From NCBI GenBank assembly GCA_038501785.1, contig JBAMJR010000151.1, positions 6,913,501 to 6,977,500 of the forward strand: DNA of 64,000 nucleotides, written 5' to 3'. A program made the position numbers and the translations under genes. The notes below the pieces were generated by a model that saw only the letters and a program-made list of their open reading frames with translations, was not told where the DNA came from and did not search any database. Origin of the DNA: Myoxocephalus aenaeus. Lineage: Eukaryota; Chordata; Actinopteri; Perciformes; Cottidae. How positions within the stretch are numbered: position 1 is the stretch's first letter; the number at the start of each line of letters is the position of its first letter. Positions 26,096-37,969 of this stretch are shown here, piece by piece.

Positions 26096-26756
26096 TGCCG
26101 TGTTCACACCAAAACAGTTGCGAATATTCGCAACGCCACTTCGCCTATATCGCGCCGCCCGGCAAAAAACTCGCTCTAGTGGTTAATTCGTTTTTCGCAA
26201 CCATCGCTGGGGAAAGGGGGCGGGGCTTATCTCCATGTCAGTGAAAACATTTACTATTTCCGCCATTGACCATTGAAATAACCACTAGTTCTGCTTTATA
26301 CTTGTTGAGAAAGTCCCACAAACGTCGGAACATCAAACGCCCCCGTGTCTGGGTTCATAATATTATCCGTAGTCGTGTCTGGGTTCATAATATTATCCGT
26401 AGTCGCACACAGCTCCGACTCCTCCGGGACGAGTGTCTGAATGAAGCCGCTTCCAGCGCTCCTTCAGCGGACCCGCAGTCTGATTCAGTGACGGCAGAAC
26501 GGCGGTGATGCCGGGCGGAGCTTCTCAACGCTGATTGGCTTTCGCAACTCCGCGTCGGGCAATGAATTATTTCATCGCCAGCGAAAAAGCGAAAAAGCGA
26601 AAAAGCGGAGTTGCGAATATTCGCAACGCCATTTCGCCAGTATCGCGCCGCCCGGCGAAAAATCCGCTTTTTCGCAACCTAACGCGGCTGTGCATTGACT
26701 TAACATGTAATCTGGACGCGCGAATATTTCGCAACTCTTTTGGTGTGAACACGGCA
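26096..26756. mobile_element. 661-bp PIF/Harbinger-type MITE nested in the hAT element
   Basis: The termini are TGCCGTGTTCACACCAAAA and its exact complement. TAA flanks both sides (26093-26095 and 26757-26759), the 3-bp duplication expected of PIF/Harbinger. Inside, two direct copies of a CpG-rich segment of about 60 bp (GTTGCGAATATTCGCAACGCC...) start near 26116 and 26609. A 30-bp exact tandem duplication occupies 26344-26403, and three GCGAAAAA units lie near 26582-26602. No transposase is encoded. Confidence 0.9.
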
Positions 26757-27276
26757 TAAATCAGAAACGTCATTGATGGAGCTCCAGGCTGTTTGTCTTG
26801 ACCTGCAAACACATGAACTGTTGGGCTTTAACAGTGAGAGCTCATATCTTAAAATACTGATAGCTTCAGTAGCAAATCCATTGTGAAAAGCACGCAACAT
26901 ATTTTTCGCCGCTCTCTGTCTCTCTCTCCGCTGTGTCTCTCCTGTGTGCAGCGCATCGGGCGGAACTCCGCGTGCGCGACACAGAGCAGAGTTGTAGACG
27001 CGACCCAGAAATGACATGCTGTGTAGATAAGATCAATAACATACGGCCGTTTAGTTTGTTTAATAGCAGAACAAGGTGCAGACCTGTTCTATATCAATCT
27101 GCCAGCCACTATATTGCAGCTCAGACGCTCAACAATGGAAAATCATTTGCGGCAACTAAATAATATTTTTTTGGACCAATTAAGTGAAATTGGACATTTT
27201 CCCACGGCACACCTGACGATCTCTCACGGCACACTGGTGTGCCGCGGCACAGTGGTTGACAATCACTGTTCTAAAC

Positions 27277-27733
27277 TAGCAGAACATTTGCAACAGCGGC
27301 AACCATGGAGGACGGCCTTCCTAGAAACAATCATGTTTTCAATGGCGGTAAAAGAGGATACACCAGCAATATTTATCTGTATTCATATTTATGATAGAAA
27401 GCTTTGCAATTTGAATAATGACTACTTCTCGACATAGTACACTTTTAAATATATTTTAGTGATAATTGCAAGTGATAAATATGTTTTTAAAAGATTTTTC
27501 CAGAGACTTGCAAAATGTATTTCGCACACTGATTAAAACAATTTTGCCGGTTAAATTTGACTGAATATCAGAGTCGATGTAACTCAGCCTAAAGTAAAGG
27601 GAACAAGATCCTCAATTAACTCCAATTTGAACCTGAACAATACAATACAATCAGTGTGCAGTTAGAGTTACAACAGCACATATTGATATCTTGATTAGAG
27701 TTGTGCTCAGACAAAGTCGTACACAGACAAATT

Positions 27734-27735
<2 letters not shown>
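27277..27735. other. non-coding, nothing recognised
   Basis: No repeat or exon was recognised after the hAT target duplication. Confidence 0.5.
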
Positions 27736-27783
<48 letters not shown>

Positions 27784-27803
27784 TACATACATACACACAC
27801 ACA
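27736..27803. repeat. compound (TC)n(AC)n microsatellite
   Basis: About 39 bases of TC are followed by AC and ATAC repeats. Confidence 0.96.
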
Positions 27804-28811
27804 TCGCTATGAGTGGAGTTTAGTGCTGTTAAAATCAGCAGTAGCTTCCTGCCGGGGGTGGGTAAACAAATCATGACTTATTGTAGATTACTTGAACTAA
27901 TTAAGTACAAAGTTTGGATATTTTTATATAAAAAGAAGAAAAAAATACACAATGATGTGGGACTTTCATTCTGATAGTCGTATGATCTTAGCTGGACACA
28001 ATCTTAATAATATAATTTTGTTTTGTTTATGTTGAACAACTAATCATCTTATCTTATGGACCCACACATATCTTGCCTTCAACAACAAGCCCCCTCTTGA
28101 GGATTTTCATAAGTTATTAGCACTCAAATCTTTTAATTGTGTTAGACTGAGCTTAATGGGGCACCCTGGTGGGCAAGCTGTGAACCCCTGCTATCTAATG
28201 TTTAAGCTCATCTCTTGACTGTCACAGATCATCTAGCCTCTCTATGCCTGCTGTCCTACACTCCAATGAACACTTGCCCCTGAATTGAATGTCTTTAAGA
28301 AATAAATGAATCTTAAGGACAGGAAAGGAACAAAAGATGAGATGTAGGCGCAGCCAATTCAGTCACGCCATAGAAGTGTAAGTTATGCTTTTAGATTTGC
28401 GTTTCACACTACCTACATCATCATTCCCACCAACCTCTGGGTCTCTCAAAGCAACACAAGCATCTGTTAAGAGAGGAAAATACAATGAGAGCAACGGAAA
28501 GACAGAGAGAGAGAAACAGGCAGAGAACAGTAACAGCTGGTGAGGCTTTTTGCAGCAAAGGTTCAGCGTATTTCATTGTTTTGTGTGTGTGTTGTTTCTT
28601 TCTGTGTTTGCACAACGTATGCCACACAAACCACCTTAGGTGTAACATATGGTTATTCTAGTCAATGTAGCTTAGTGACAGGGAGCAATGAGAGGAGGAG
28701 AAAAGCCTTGTATTTAGGAGAAGACAAGGAAGTGTGGTGTGGAGGTCCGTCTGCCTGACTGTCAATCTGACCTTATTCTATACAAGCATAATGCTCCAAC
28801 TCCCTTTGGTG

Positions 28812-28812
<1 letters not shown>
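27804..28812. other. non-coding, nothing recognised
   Basis: No repeat boundary or exon was recognised. Confidence 0.5.

Positions 28813-28902
<90 letters not shown>
28813..28902. repeat. (CA)n microsatellite
   Basis: A CA array of about 90 bases with one CG interruption near 28866. It is complementary to the TG array 100 bp downstream. Confidence 0.97.
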
Positions 28903-28903
<1 letters not shown>

Positions 28904-29002
28904 ATGCCCATTCACATTCAAACACATCTACAGCACCAGATAACAAGAGACACACTTGACTCTACACACAGTGGTAGTGCATATAAGGAAAATAAAGATT
29001 CC

Positions 29003-29012
29003 TGTGTGTGTG

Positions 29013-29099
<87 letters not shown>
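29003..29099. repeat. (TG)n microsatellite
   Basis: A TG array of about 97 bases with single CG and CT interruptions. Confidence 0.97.
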
Positions 29100-29105
<6 letters not shown>

Positions 29106-29612
29106 CTCCAAGGAAACTGCAGCGGAGAAGCCGACAATGCATAGCGGTCAGTCCAGGTGAAGTGGTAGAGGAAGTAGGTACTAAGAAAGGATGTCGATAA
29201 AGAGCAGAGCGAGAAGAAACACTTGAATAAAAGGTCAGAGTAAGAGCTGGAGGTAAGGTACGGAGGCAGGAGCGTGTGCATTTGGAGGGGAGGAAGCCTC
29301 ACAAGTAGAGTGGAGACGAGATGTGGAAAGGCAAGATATTATGTATTCTATCTGTTTTAACGGTCATGCCAATAAAGTGACTGAAATTGGAAAATTGAAT
29401 GTAACAGAGAAAAGGAGACACGCAGACGAGTCACAGACACAGAAATGCTGAGGAAGACAGAGGTAGAGATGTATTCACAGACAGAGGAAGAAAGGCAAAA
29501 GTGAGAATTTCTTACAGTAACAAGCACAATGTGAAAATCATGCAGAAAGGGAGTCTAAGAAAAGGTGAACGGGATAAAGTATTACGAGCTGCTACAGACT
29601 AAAGGGTGACAC

Positions 29613-29615
<3 letters not shown>
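29100..29615. other. non-coding, purine-biased
   Basis: The sequence is A+G-biased with no exact unit. Nothing is recognised. Confidence 0.5.

Positions 29616-29658
<43 letters not shown>
29616..29658. repeat. (AG)n microsatellite
   Basis: A perfect AG array of about 43 bases. Confidence 0.97.
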
Positions 29659-29661
<3 letters not shown>

Positions 29662-30569
29662 CATGAAAGGCAGAAATTACTTCGCAACTTCAATGAAACT
29701 TCCTTTGAGCCTATCCAAACTGCCAGACTTCAGATATTGATATATATAGAACTACTGGAGCCATTTGAATTGATAAATAATAATGTATTAATGTGTCACA
29801 TTTCATTTCACAAAGGCCTTTTTCAGGTGCCATCAGGATTTAATCCAAAGTGCTGGCTCACAGTAAAGGTAGGTCTCAATAACAGAACACACATATTCAT
29901 CAAGATGGATAGAAACATCTGTGAATAGATGGATACAAAGAGGCTGATGGGGTCATTTTAAAGGATTATTTTAACTGATACAAAATGTATTGGTGGCTGG
30001 GCTGGTAAACGGCTGTGAACAAAAAAATTATCAAGTAAAAAGTATAATTTCATGCTAATACGCATACATCCACAGTGATCGACAACCATGATCTCAAAGG
30101 TAAGACAATCATTTCAAATGACAGGAAGTGCCACTTCGGAAATTTGGTTCCATAGGTTTGCATCGTGTGTTCTTTCTTTCTGAAAACAATGTTTCCTAAA
30201 ACCAAAATGTTGTAGTTTCAAACCAGAAGAAAATGTAAAAACAATGTAACAATGTGCTGAAGAGAGAGATCAGTGTTAAGATAATGTCGTGTTTGCATTA
30301 CTCTCTCCCTCAGCAGAGGAACCAGGTAGAACCTTAAACAATATTTATAATACGGGTAGATCAAATCAAGCATTCTGATTGGTTGAGAGTGAGTCACGGG
30401 GTGTATTTTATTCATCCATAAAGTACTGTACAGCCTGTATACATTTAGAGAGTTCCATATCAGTGCGCACTTAAAATAACAGGTAGATTTAAATTGTGCG
30501 ACCGTTAGTTGTCATTTCAAGCTTGACAGTTACCAAACATGTTTGGTGTAAACTTTGATATTGTCACGT
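29659..30569. other. non-coding, nothing recognised
   Basis: No repeat boundary or exon was recognised. Confidence 0.5.
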
Positions 30570-30770
30570 CCGCAGTAACGACTCGCAGACGTTGGTTTCC
30601 TTAACTTGCAGGTTTATTGTTTGAGTGTTCACAGTATTGCAACGGGGCTCTTCGCTAACAGTAGCTCAAACGGAACAGCTAACAAGCTCACTTAGCGTCC
30701 CCCACACTAGCATAACGAACGACAACACACACGTCACTTCCTCCCTAACCTAAAGATGAGGAATGAAAAG
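30565..30770. repeat. possible LTR or transposon end, unassigned
   Basis: The segment begins TGTCACGTCCGCAGTAACGA and, in complement, carries AATAAACCTGCAAGTTAAGG. The look is that of the end of an antisense LTR with a polyadenylation signal. A similar-looking end (TGTTATGACCCGGCTC...) occurs near 31539. No partner LTR, primer-binding site or coding region was seen. Confidence 0.25.
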
Positions 30771-31052
30771 GGTTTGATCACAAAATCGTGATAATTTCCA
30801 GTGAGAGATAATTACGTCGATAATTTCCCGACGCGAGGCAAGTTCTCTAAACGTCATGGAGGAGAAAAATGACGGAGAAAAGACGGACAGACGCAGCGAG
30901 AGCACTTCTTTACATCGGTGGCTGAGTGTCATCCTCCACCCTGCTTTCAACCGGCCTGGTCAGTAAATCGCACAACGTTTTGCTACAATTATTTTGTGCT
31001 GAAAGGCAGCTTACTATTACTATTCATAAAGTCGCAGGTACCCGTATTATAA

Positions 31053-31200
31053 AAGCAATAAGGTACTCGAGGCAGTACTGTGTCTACAATAATGTACAGT
31101 TCAAGGGTTTGCCGGCCCTCCGCGGGGCTTCAGGCCTAACAACTCCCTTGAACAGTACATTATTGCACGACACAGTACTGCCTCGAGTACCTTATTGCTT
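31053..31200. mobile_element. 148-bp hairpin element (small foldback MITE candidate)
   Basis: Arms at 31053-31107 and 31145-31200 are inverted copies with only a few mismatches. The outer part of the stem, AAGCAATAAGGTACTCGAGG, is exact. The loop of 37 bases is GC-rich and contains GCCGGCCC. As DNA or RNA it would fold into a stem of about 55 bp. No target duplication is visible, so it could be a MITE or the remnant of one. It has no coding capacity. Confidence 0.8.
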
Positions 31201-31689
31201 AAGTAAAAAGTTAATTTGCAGTACCTACAATTTGAAGTATGACTTATTATTAAAAAAATCATGAGCACACAGCGAGCTGCATCTGGTGTTTATGCTACTT
31301 ATAAGATACATTGATGAGGTAAAAACGTTATTCTATTGAAGACGAGAATTTATGAAGAGAGAACTGTAAAAGGTTGTTTGATAAATCTGGCAACGACAAG
31401 CCATGATAATTACAATTACTGAAGGTGTGTGTAGACGAGAAGAAGGGAAGGAAAAAAGAAGAGATAATAATGCATGTTAACAACTGTATTGTGAACGTGT
31501 AAATCTGTCTCATCTAAAAACAGCTGGATAATGTGCTGTTATGACCCGGCTCTTTGGCAAAAAACGAACAGGAGACAAATCAAGATAACGTTTTAAGAAT
31601 AGATATCTTTATCCAACCAGATTAACCCAAATTAAGATTGAGTGTGGCATCAGTGGTGGCAGATTTGTATATAAGAAGTGGAGGTAGTC
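31201..31689. other. non-coding, nothing firm
   Basis: Apart from the possible LTR-like end near 31539, nothing is recognised. Confidence 0.4.
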
Positions 31690-31835
31690 TCCTTGGTTTT
31701 TGGTCGTTGTCATCTTGGTTTTTAGCAACCAGAAGTGACATGAGAGGCTGGAGTTAAACCAGTACAACCAATCGATAAATTAGACATTGTAGTAGTGAAG
31801 AAGACTTGAAACTAGCGATCGAGACCATCCACTGC
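31690..31835 (-). repeat. dispersed repeat family C, copy 2 (distal part, inverted)
   Basis: It contains GAAGACTTGAAACTAGCGAT followed by CGAGACCAT, the complement of the GGTCTCAGCCGCTAGTTTAA part of the copy at 46055. Upstream sequence (TCATCTTGGTTTTTAGCAAC) appears to be a more distal part of the same family that the other copies lack. Confidence 0.55.
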
Positions 31836-32378
31836 AAGTAGCAGCAAAGCAGACAGAGGGAGACTGCTGGTAGTCGTCACAATGCTGAAAAAAACTCTGC
31901 CTTCATATAAACTCCAATGTTTTCTCAAGACAACTGCTATGACAATCACCCCATGGTCAAGTGGTTTATAGTACACAACAAACACAACTTCTTAAAATAT
32001 CATATCTCTTCCAACTTCTTTTGCAAGATGTCCAGAGTTTGTGAAGGCAGAGCAACAGAGAGCTGGAGAGCGAAGGAGGAGAGGCGAGGTTTAAAGGATA
32101 ACTGCAAGTGAGAGACTTCTTAAGTGATGTGAGGGAGAGAGTTTTAATTCAATTTTCTGTGCTTTGGAATTTTTATTCTGGGTGATGAGTAGGAGGAGAA
32201 GATGGGTTTGGATTTTTTACTGAGCACATTCACATACAGGAGTTCAAACTACACACACACATACACTATGCCCGACTGTAGGCTACACATTTCGTACTAT
32301 GTTTTAATGCACTTCAAAAAGCTAAATAATTCAGTTATACAGAAAAAAAACGGAAAAGTGAAACTCAAAATGCTTATA

Positions 32379-32380
<2 letters not shown>
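31836..32380. other. non-coding, nothing recognised
   Basis: No repeat boundary or exon was recognised. Confidence 0.5.

Positions 32381-32410
<30 letters not shown>
32381..32410. repeat. (GT)n microsatellite
   Basis: A perfect GT array of 30 bases. Confidence 0.96.
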
Positions 32411-32412
<2 letters not shown>

Positions 32413-32692
32413 CACCCAGTACCATCAGCTATGATGGATTATCAGCTATATGGCTGCCCTGGATGAGCCCTTAGATGAAATTGGAGCAGCAAGCTGCAAG
32501 CTGCACGCTAAGACCTGACGGGGACAGCTGGCCAAGGATAACCTTCATGTGGCTATTGGGCTTGAAAGCCAAAGATGGGTCAATTTAAAAAAAAAAGCAG
32601 GGTCAAAGATTAATCATAGGAAACCTTTTTTTAACAATAAATGTGATGCTTGTTGAGAAAGAAAAAATGTACTACACAAGCAATGTTTAATC

Positions 32693-33113
32693 CAGGGGTG
32701 TCAAACATACGGCCCGCGGGCCGTATGTTTGACTTGATCCACTGATCAAGTGACTTGATCCACTGATCCTCTGATTGTAAGATGGGCATAATAACCATTG
32801 AGCCACAGTCACAATTAATTGCAGCACTGACATTACTAAAGATGTTTCCCAACTGCGAGGGAATCTGCAGAGGAGAGCCCAGGCAGGTAAACAGTGGGCT
32901 GATGTCTGAATTTTTGGTCTTTATGTTTCTAGTTTATTGAAAAAATACCTTAAAATAGGCTTTATCATCCAAAAACCTTCACCAATGATTTAGACATTGA
33001 TAAATATTATCATTATGTATGCGTTATTATGCTATGATTTTACTGGTCCGGCCCACTTGAGATCAAAATGGGCACCATGTGGCCCCTTAACTAAAATGAG
33101 TTTGACACCCCTG
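32693..33113. mobile_element. 421-bp hAT MITE
   Basis: The ends are CAGGGGTGTCAAAC and GTTTGACACCCCTG, exact complements. The 8 bases GTTTAATC are duplicated exactly at both sides (32685-32692 and 33114-33121). A palindromic segment near the left end (ACATACGGCCCGCGGGCCGT) is followed by a partial tandem duplication around TTGATCCACTGATC (about 32734-32770). It is non-coding. The same terminal sequence starts the partial element at 57546. Confidence 0.93.
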
Positions 33114-33121
33114 GTTTAATC

Positions 33122-33429
33122 CATTGTTATGTTTTCTGAACAGCTTCTCCTGTCTGGGGGCTGGAGCCAATCCCAGCATGCATTGGGAAAGAGGCTGTGT
33201 ACACGCTACTCAGGTCATCCATCGATCACAGGGCTAACAGAAACGTTTACACTCACACACTTGTCGATGGTTTCTAGTTCATATAAACTGTATTTGGACT
33301 GTTACGCGGAACCTGCAGGGCATCACTCCAGTTTGGGGAAACTGTGTTACAAAGAAGTCTATTAAGACACATTCAAAGCCATATTAGACTACAGTGAGTT
33401 TTTACCTCACATTGCAACTGGTTGACAGG
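33122..33429. other. non-coding, nothing recognised
   Basis: No repeat boundary or exon was recognised. Confidence 0.5.
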
Positions 33430-33685
33430 CATCTGGTAAATGGACTTCTTTTCTAGTCTTCCGACCACTCAAAGCGCTTTAACACTACTTGTCATCGTTC
33501 ACAGGGCCGAACATGCAAGGCACCACCGTCTACTATTCACACTGCGCAGGACCAGCCTGCGGGGCCAAATGGGGGGTTAAGTGTCTTGCCCAAGGACGCA
33601 TCGACATGGACTAGCGGAGCCGGGGATCGAACCGCCGATCCTTTGATTGAAGGACGACCCTGCTCTACCACCTGTAACCTAGCAA
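33430..33685 (-). mobile_element. tRNA-derived SINE, minus orientation
   Basis: Read on the minus strand, the head has a pol III A box (TGGTAGAGCAGG, near 33660-33671) and a B box (GGTTCGATCCCC, near 33623-33634). These are spaced as in a tRNA gene. The body then has CCTTGGGCAAGACACTTAAC (33580-33599) and AAGCGCTTTGAGTGGTCGGA towards the 3' part. The pattern matches a SINE type I recall as widespread in teleosts, but I do not assign a family name. The 3' end fades around 33430 and no target duplication was confirmed. The decayed A/B boxes make current activity doubtful. Confidence 0.78.
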
Positions 33686-33757
33686 CGCTATGATCGGTCA
33701 TAAATATTTTACTTGGAGAACAATAATACAAATTATGTTTTCAAATCTATTGTAAAC

Positions 33758-35100
33758 CAGTGGCGGGCCATGGATTTTAGTCTAAGTCATAGGCTGCAGT
33801 CGAATAGTCAGAAAATGACCTCCTAACGTCTAACCCTAAGCACTTTTCCTTGACCTCTGTAAAAACGTCATGGGGTCAAGGAAAGATGGGAAGGAGGATT
33901 CATGAGGAGTTAGGAAAAGACAACCGCGGCGTTTAGCAAATCCGACTCCACTTTCACTAAGCGACGTAGTTATGACGCAACGGCAGGCGCATGTTAGTGA
34001 CGTCAGTCTGTCTGCAGCGGTGAAACTACAATGTTGTAGTCCATCTCGGACCACAATAAAGCGCTTCTTAAATACTTCGTCTGTCTTCTTACAGTGTTGC
34101 GTCATGCAGACTACATAAACAACCCGGCTCATGGTTTTACTTTATTAACGAGGTTGGAATAGAAATGAACGAAGGAATATGAAAGTGAAACCAAGGTATT
34201 TTTCACGGAGAGTACAAAACTACTAAACTGTCTCTTTGTTCAGTTTCAAACATGCTGAATTAAATACGTAATCCCACTAAAGATGTGAGTCATATACAGT
34301 ATGTGTGTCTCATAGCCCTTTATGTTGTTATGGTTTATATGCAGATTATAATCTGATCATAAAAAGAACAGTTTATGAAACACAACTCGTGTTGACTTGA
34401 TATGTTTTATTGTAATGAACAAAATAGTTGATTAAAAAGATGATAATCAGAAACATGACTCAGACTGAAGCGCTCGTCCAGTGTAATGCTCGTCCAGTTT
34501 AACTCTTTCATTAAAGCTTCTGTAACTGAAGTAAAATAAAATAAAAGAATGAGGGCTGAAGCTGCAGTTCAACACCAGAGAGAATATCAAATATGTCAGT
34601 TTGATCACTTTACAGCAGGTTTAACAGATTATTGAAAGTATTTCCAAGTTATAGCAACGGTTATTTACATGATCTGCGTTTGTCGGTCATGATCGTTTGT
34701 TCTTGTGAATGGCCGAATGATACGTCACTTTAAATATGGGTCTGCATTCTCTCCTTTCCTTTCGTAAAGGCAGGTCCAGTGGTTCCTATGCTAAAGGAGT
34801 AAATTAGGAAGCATGAAGCTCCTTTCCTTTGCGTTTAGAGAATTCGACCGGCACTTATCATGGCGGCCACTTAGGTACTTCCGGGCCATTTCACTCAGTT
34901 AGGAAGGTTCCTAAACAAAAAGGACTATTCAACTGCAGCCATAGTCTCTATCAGCTGCTCAACAGAAAATAAGCTAATAGGGAAAAATTATTATAATACA
35001 TGTAGTGTATTTGTGAAAAACTATTAAATAATAAAATAGCTATAACTTTGTGATTCTGTTTAGGCCAGCAGAGAAGGCAGGCCCTGACGGCCCGCCACTG
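33758..35100. mobile_element. hAT-type MITE, family B copy 2, split by a nested insertion
   Basis: The left end CAGTGGCGGGCCATGGATTT (33758) and the right end CCCGCCACTG (to 35100) match the 168-bp copy at 14015-14182. The flanking octamers are TTGTAAAC and CTGTAAAC, again 7 of 8 identical. The element's own sequence is only 33758-33791 plus 34944-35100, about 190 bp. The 1149 bp between is a separate element inserted near its left end. Confidence 0.87.
33792..34940. mobile_element. 1149-bp element nested in the hAT MITE, PIF/Harbinger-like
   Basis: The ends GGCTGCAGTCGAATAGTC and GACTATTCAACTGCAGCC are inverted repeats of 18 bp with one mismatch. ATA flanks both sides (33789-33791 and 34941-34943). 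The undisturbed MITE at 14015 reads continuously across the matching site (TTATAGTCTC), confirming an insertion. A 3-bp duplication and GG-starting termini favour PIF/Harbinger, although ATA is not the usual TWA. It encodes no recognisable transposase. Confidence 0.8.
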
Positions 35101-37969
35101 CTGTAAACTGAAAAAGTCTTTCATTAGCTGTACATGGGGATTCATTATTATAATTAAGAAACACAGTTCTACAAGACTTACAACCAGTTACAACCAGCTG
35201 TAGTGGAATCCAGAGACTAAGTTTCTTCTCGAAGCAAATTTGAAGTTGGGCTTTTTCTACATTCAGAATTTTTTTAAATCTTTTATTTTTTTAAATCTTT
35301 CTACTGATAATTAATCAGCTAATGAAGTGGGTTTGTCACACGTTTTATGGGCTGAACAATTCCAGAGGAACTGCTGAACTAAAAGCATTGTAATAAAAAC
35401 AATCCCCCGATTCAGAATGTTCAGAGTTTTCCAATGTTTTAATCTCGAAAACAATCTTGCCAGAGATACCTTGAAATGTCTTCAGTGAGAGTAAAGATTG
35501 TGCAACTGAGGAAAGAATCTGAACGGAATGAAGATCTGTGCTGAAAGCCTCACACTCTTGAAAGGCATTCATGTCAGTCTGGCTGTCTTTTGTTGGCATG
35601 TTAGATCTCTTTATATGTGATAAGACCTCTCTCCTCTATGACATATTTGATGTAATATATATCAGCCAAACTGCAATCTCACACAGGCAGAAAAAACACT
35701 GAGGGCGGAAACAGATCCCAATGAATTATCTTCCAACTCAGGATGCATCATATACTGATTCAGCAAACAAGAATGAACAGTGAGCCCCAAAATTCATTGC
35801 AAGAGCGAGGCATCATCTCCAAATAGTGCTCGTAGTCACTATATGCAGCCAGTGGAAACTCAAGGTAAAAATAGACATATTTTCGTACATAGACATTTTC
35901 GTAAGCATGCCCTGTCCATTACGAACAAAGTAAAAGAAGTCAAGTACCAAATATTACTGCAGTGTGTTTTTATAAACCATCGGTGGGGAAATTGCGCCTG
36001 GAGGGTCCCAGTAGCTTGAAAAGGGTGCTGACATGTTTCTTCCGAGGCATTTTTTTTTTTACAGGATGACACAATATTTCCCAAATTTTGTATTCAAGCC
36101 AGACAAAACCGATACACTAAATGTGTCTGAATGAGGGGCAGTGACTCATCAACAATGTGTTATTTAACATCAGATTAAATATTAACTTGCAGCTGAGAAC
36201 AGTCAGACTCAAAACCCCTGAGGAGGGCGGATAGTCAGACAATAACAGATTGACGAAGAGAGAAAGTGTGAACGAGAGAGGCAGAGAAATGCATTGAAAG
36301 GACAACTGCACAAATGATAAAAAGCAAGACGCAGAGAGAAAAAAACAAGGCAAAAAGATAAAGAAAATCCAAATAGAGAGTGTCTGGAGTTACACAGCAT
36401 CTACAGAAAGGACCTGCTTTCCTGCCCTGACCACCACCTAACGTCACAAGACCCAATAGTATGTACCTCAAGTCAAACTGACTGCTTATTGTGAATTCAA
36501 ACTTTCATTTGTTTAAACCATGCTACCATTAACATGACATCATGTTCTTAATGACTCTTCAAAGATGAAGTGAGGAACTCTGAAGGGAAAATCACAGCCT
36601 GAGTGCCACTCTGGATCCTTAAAGAGGGTAGTAATGAATTAAAAAAGTGGTCATGGGAGAGTAATGTTGTACTTTCAACATAAAATTATAGTATTTAATC
36701 AACATGTTTAACAGAGTTTCAGGCCGTGGTGTAACTAACGTGAGAAAACAATACACGTCAGCTTGAGTGGCTTCAACATTTAAAGTGTTGGTTGTGTTTG
36801 TGTGCATCAGTTAAATACAGAAATGAACATACAAACACAAACACATTAACATTAACCATCCTTTCAGTTCACTTTTTTTGCAGACACACAAAGCGCCAGG
36901 CCTTTGAGCTCTCTGTGTTGTCATCCCGGCACCTCTGTAGTTTCACTCTGGGCTTCAGAAAGAGAAAAAGAAGGGGGAGAAAAAACAAGACAACAGAATC
37001 TTTTGAAGTCTCCTCTACCTTGATGTGTCAACTAACTTTGACAAGAGTGGAGGAGGCGCGTTGATGAGAACAAGAGGAGATGGCTCCTAATTGGCTGCAT
37101 GAAGAAAGGGAGGACTAGGCCAAGGAGGCTTCCTAATAAAAACTCAAGGCTGTGAATGGCAGCGTGGAAGTGTGTGTGTGTATGGTGACAACACACTTCT
37201 GGGCAAGTACTCCACACTACAGCTCACGAAAGGCTATCACACCAGCCTTTTGTTATTTTACGCATGAATCCACACTACTTTTTTGCATTGAGTTCGACCT
37301 GCCATTTGACCAATAGCAAGCCATCTTGACAGAGCTGACCTTTTCAGGAAAAGAGAGCTAGAAAGTCCAAATGTAGGGAGCTATCATAGAGTATTCAGTT
37401 GTGATGCACCATTCACTTTTATTTAACCTCCTCTGTCAGAATATAAACCGCTCCTCAAATAGTTTGCAGACTGATATAAGCCAGAAATCAATGGTTCAAA
37501 CATCTTTTGAATAAACTGAATGAAAATGTTGTTCTATTAGCATTTCCACTGATAATGCAGCAGTAATGAAGGACAGATTTAAGACAGGAGCAGGATGGGG
37601 GATTTGTATAATGGCAATTACTATACGTCTTGCTCAGAAGCATGCTAGCATTCAGCAACATCTTGCTGAACAACACTGTAATGAGTATGAGATACAGCAG
37701 CAACAAAGCTTTTCTTCTGCTTTTCTCATATACTGGATGTACAGCAGACAATGCAGGGCTTTAGATATTATGGCTATTCTGTCAAACAGAGGATTCTGTC
37801 ACATCTGAACAACATCAGAACAATATGGGTCATTATGAAAGTAGCTGAGAAATATATGTCACAATAAAAACGCACACACAACTCGTTGAGAAAATTCCCA
37901 GATGCTGTTTGAGTCTCGCAAAAGAACTTTTCAACACAACTATTAGAAGCCGCGAAGAGTGGAGGATGA
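35101..37969. other. non-coding, nothing recognised
   Basis: This is nearly 2.9 kb of ordinary AT-rich sequence. Minus-strand open frames at 36117-36471 lie opposite a GA-rich patch and are composition artefacts. No exon or repeat boundary was recognised. Confidence 0.5.

Larger units (their letters stand above)
25366..27268. mobile_element. 1903-bp non-autonomous hAT element
   Basis: The ends are CAGTGTTTTTCAACC and, at the right, the complement of CAGTGATTGTCAACC. Both fit the CAGTG-N-T-T-N-T-CAACC pattern of hAT/Charlie-type elements. The 8 bases TTCTAAAC are duplicated exactly at both sides (25358-25365 and 27269-27276). Subterminal GCGGCACA-type motifs recur at both ends (near 25391, 25433, 27206, 27225 and 27243). 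No transposase is recognisable. A second MITE sits inside at 26096-26756, so its own length is about 1.24 kb. It also holds a GCGCAT hexamer array near 25862-25888. Confidence 0.92.

Noticed and set aside
28739..29302. ORFs of up to 153 residues across microsatellites
   Set aside because: They are mostly poly(Thr-His) or poly(Cys-Val) from dinucleotide repeats.
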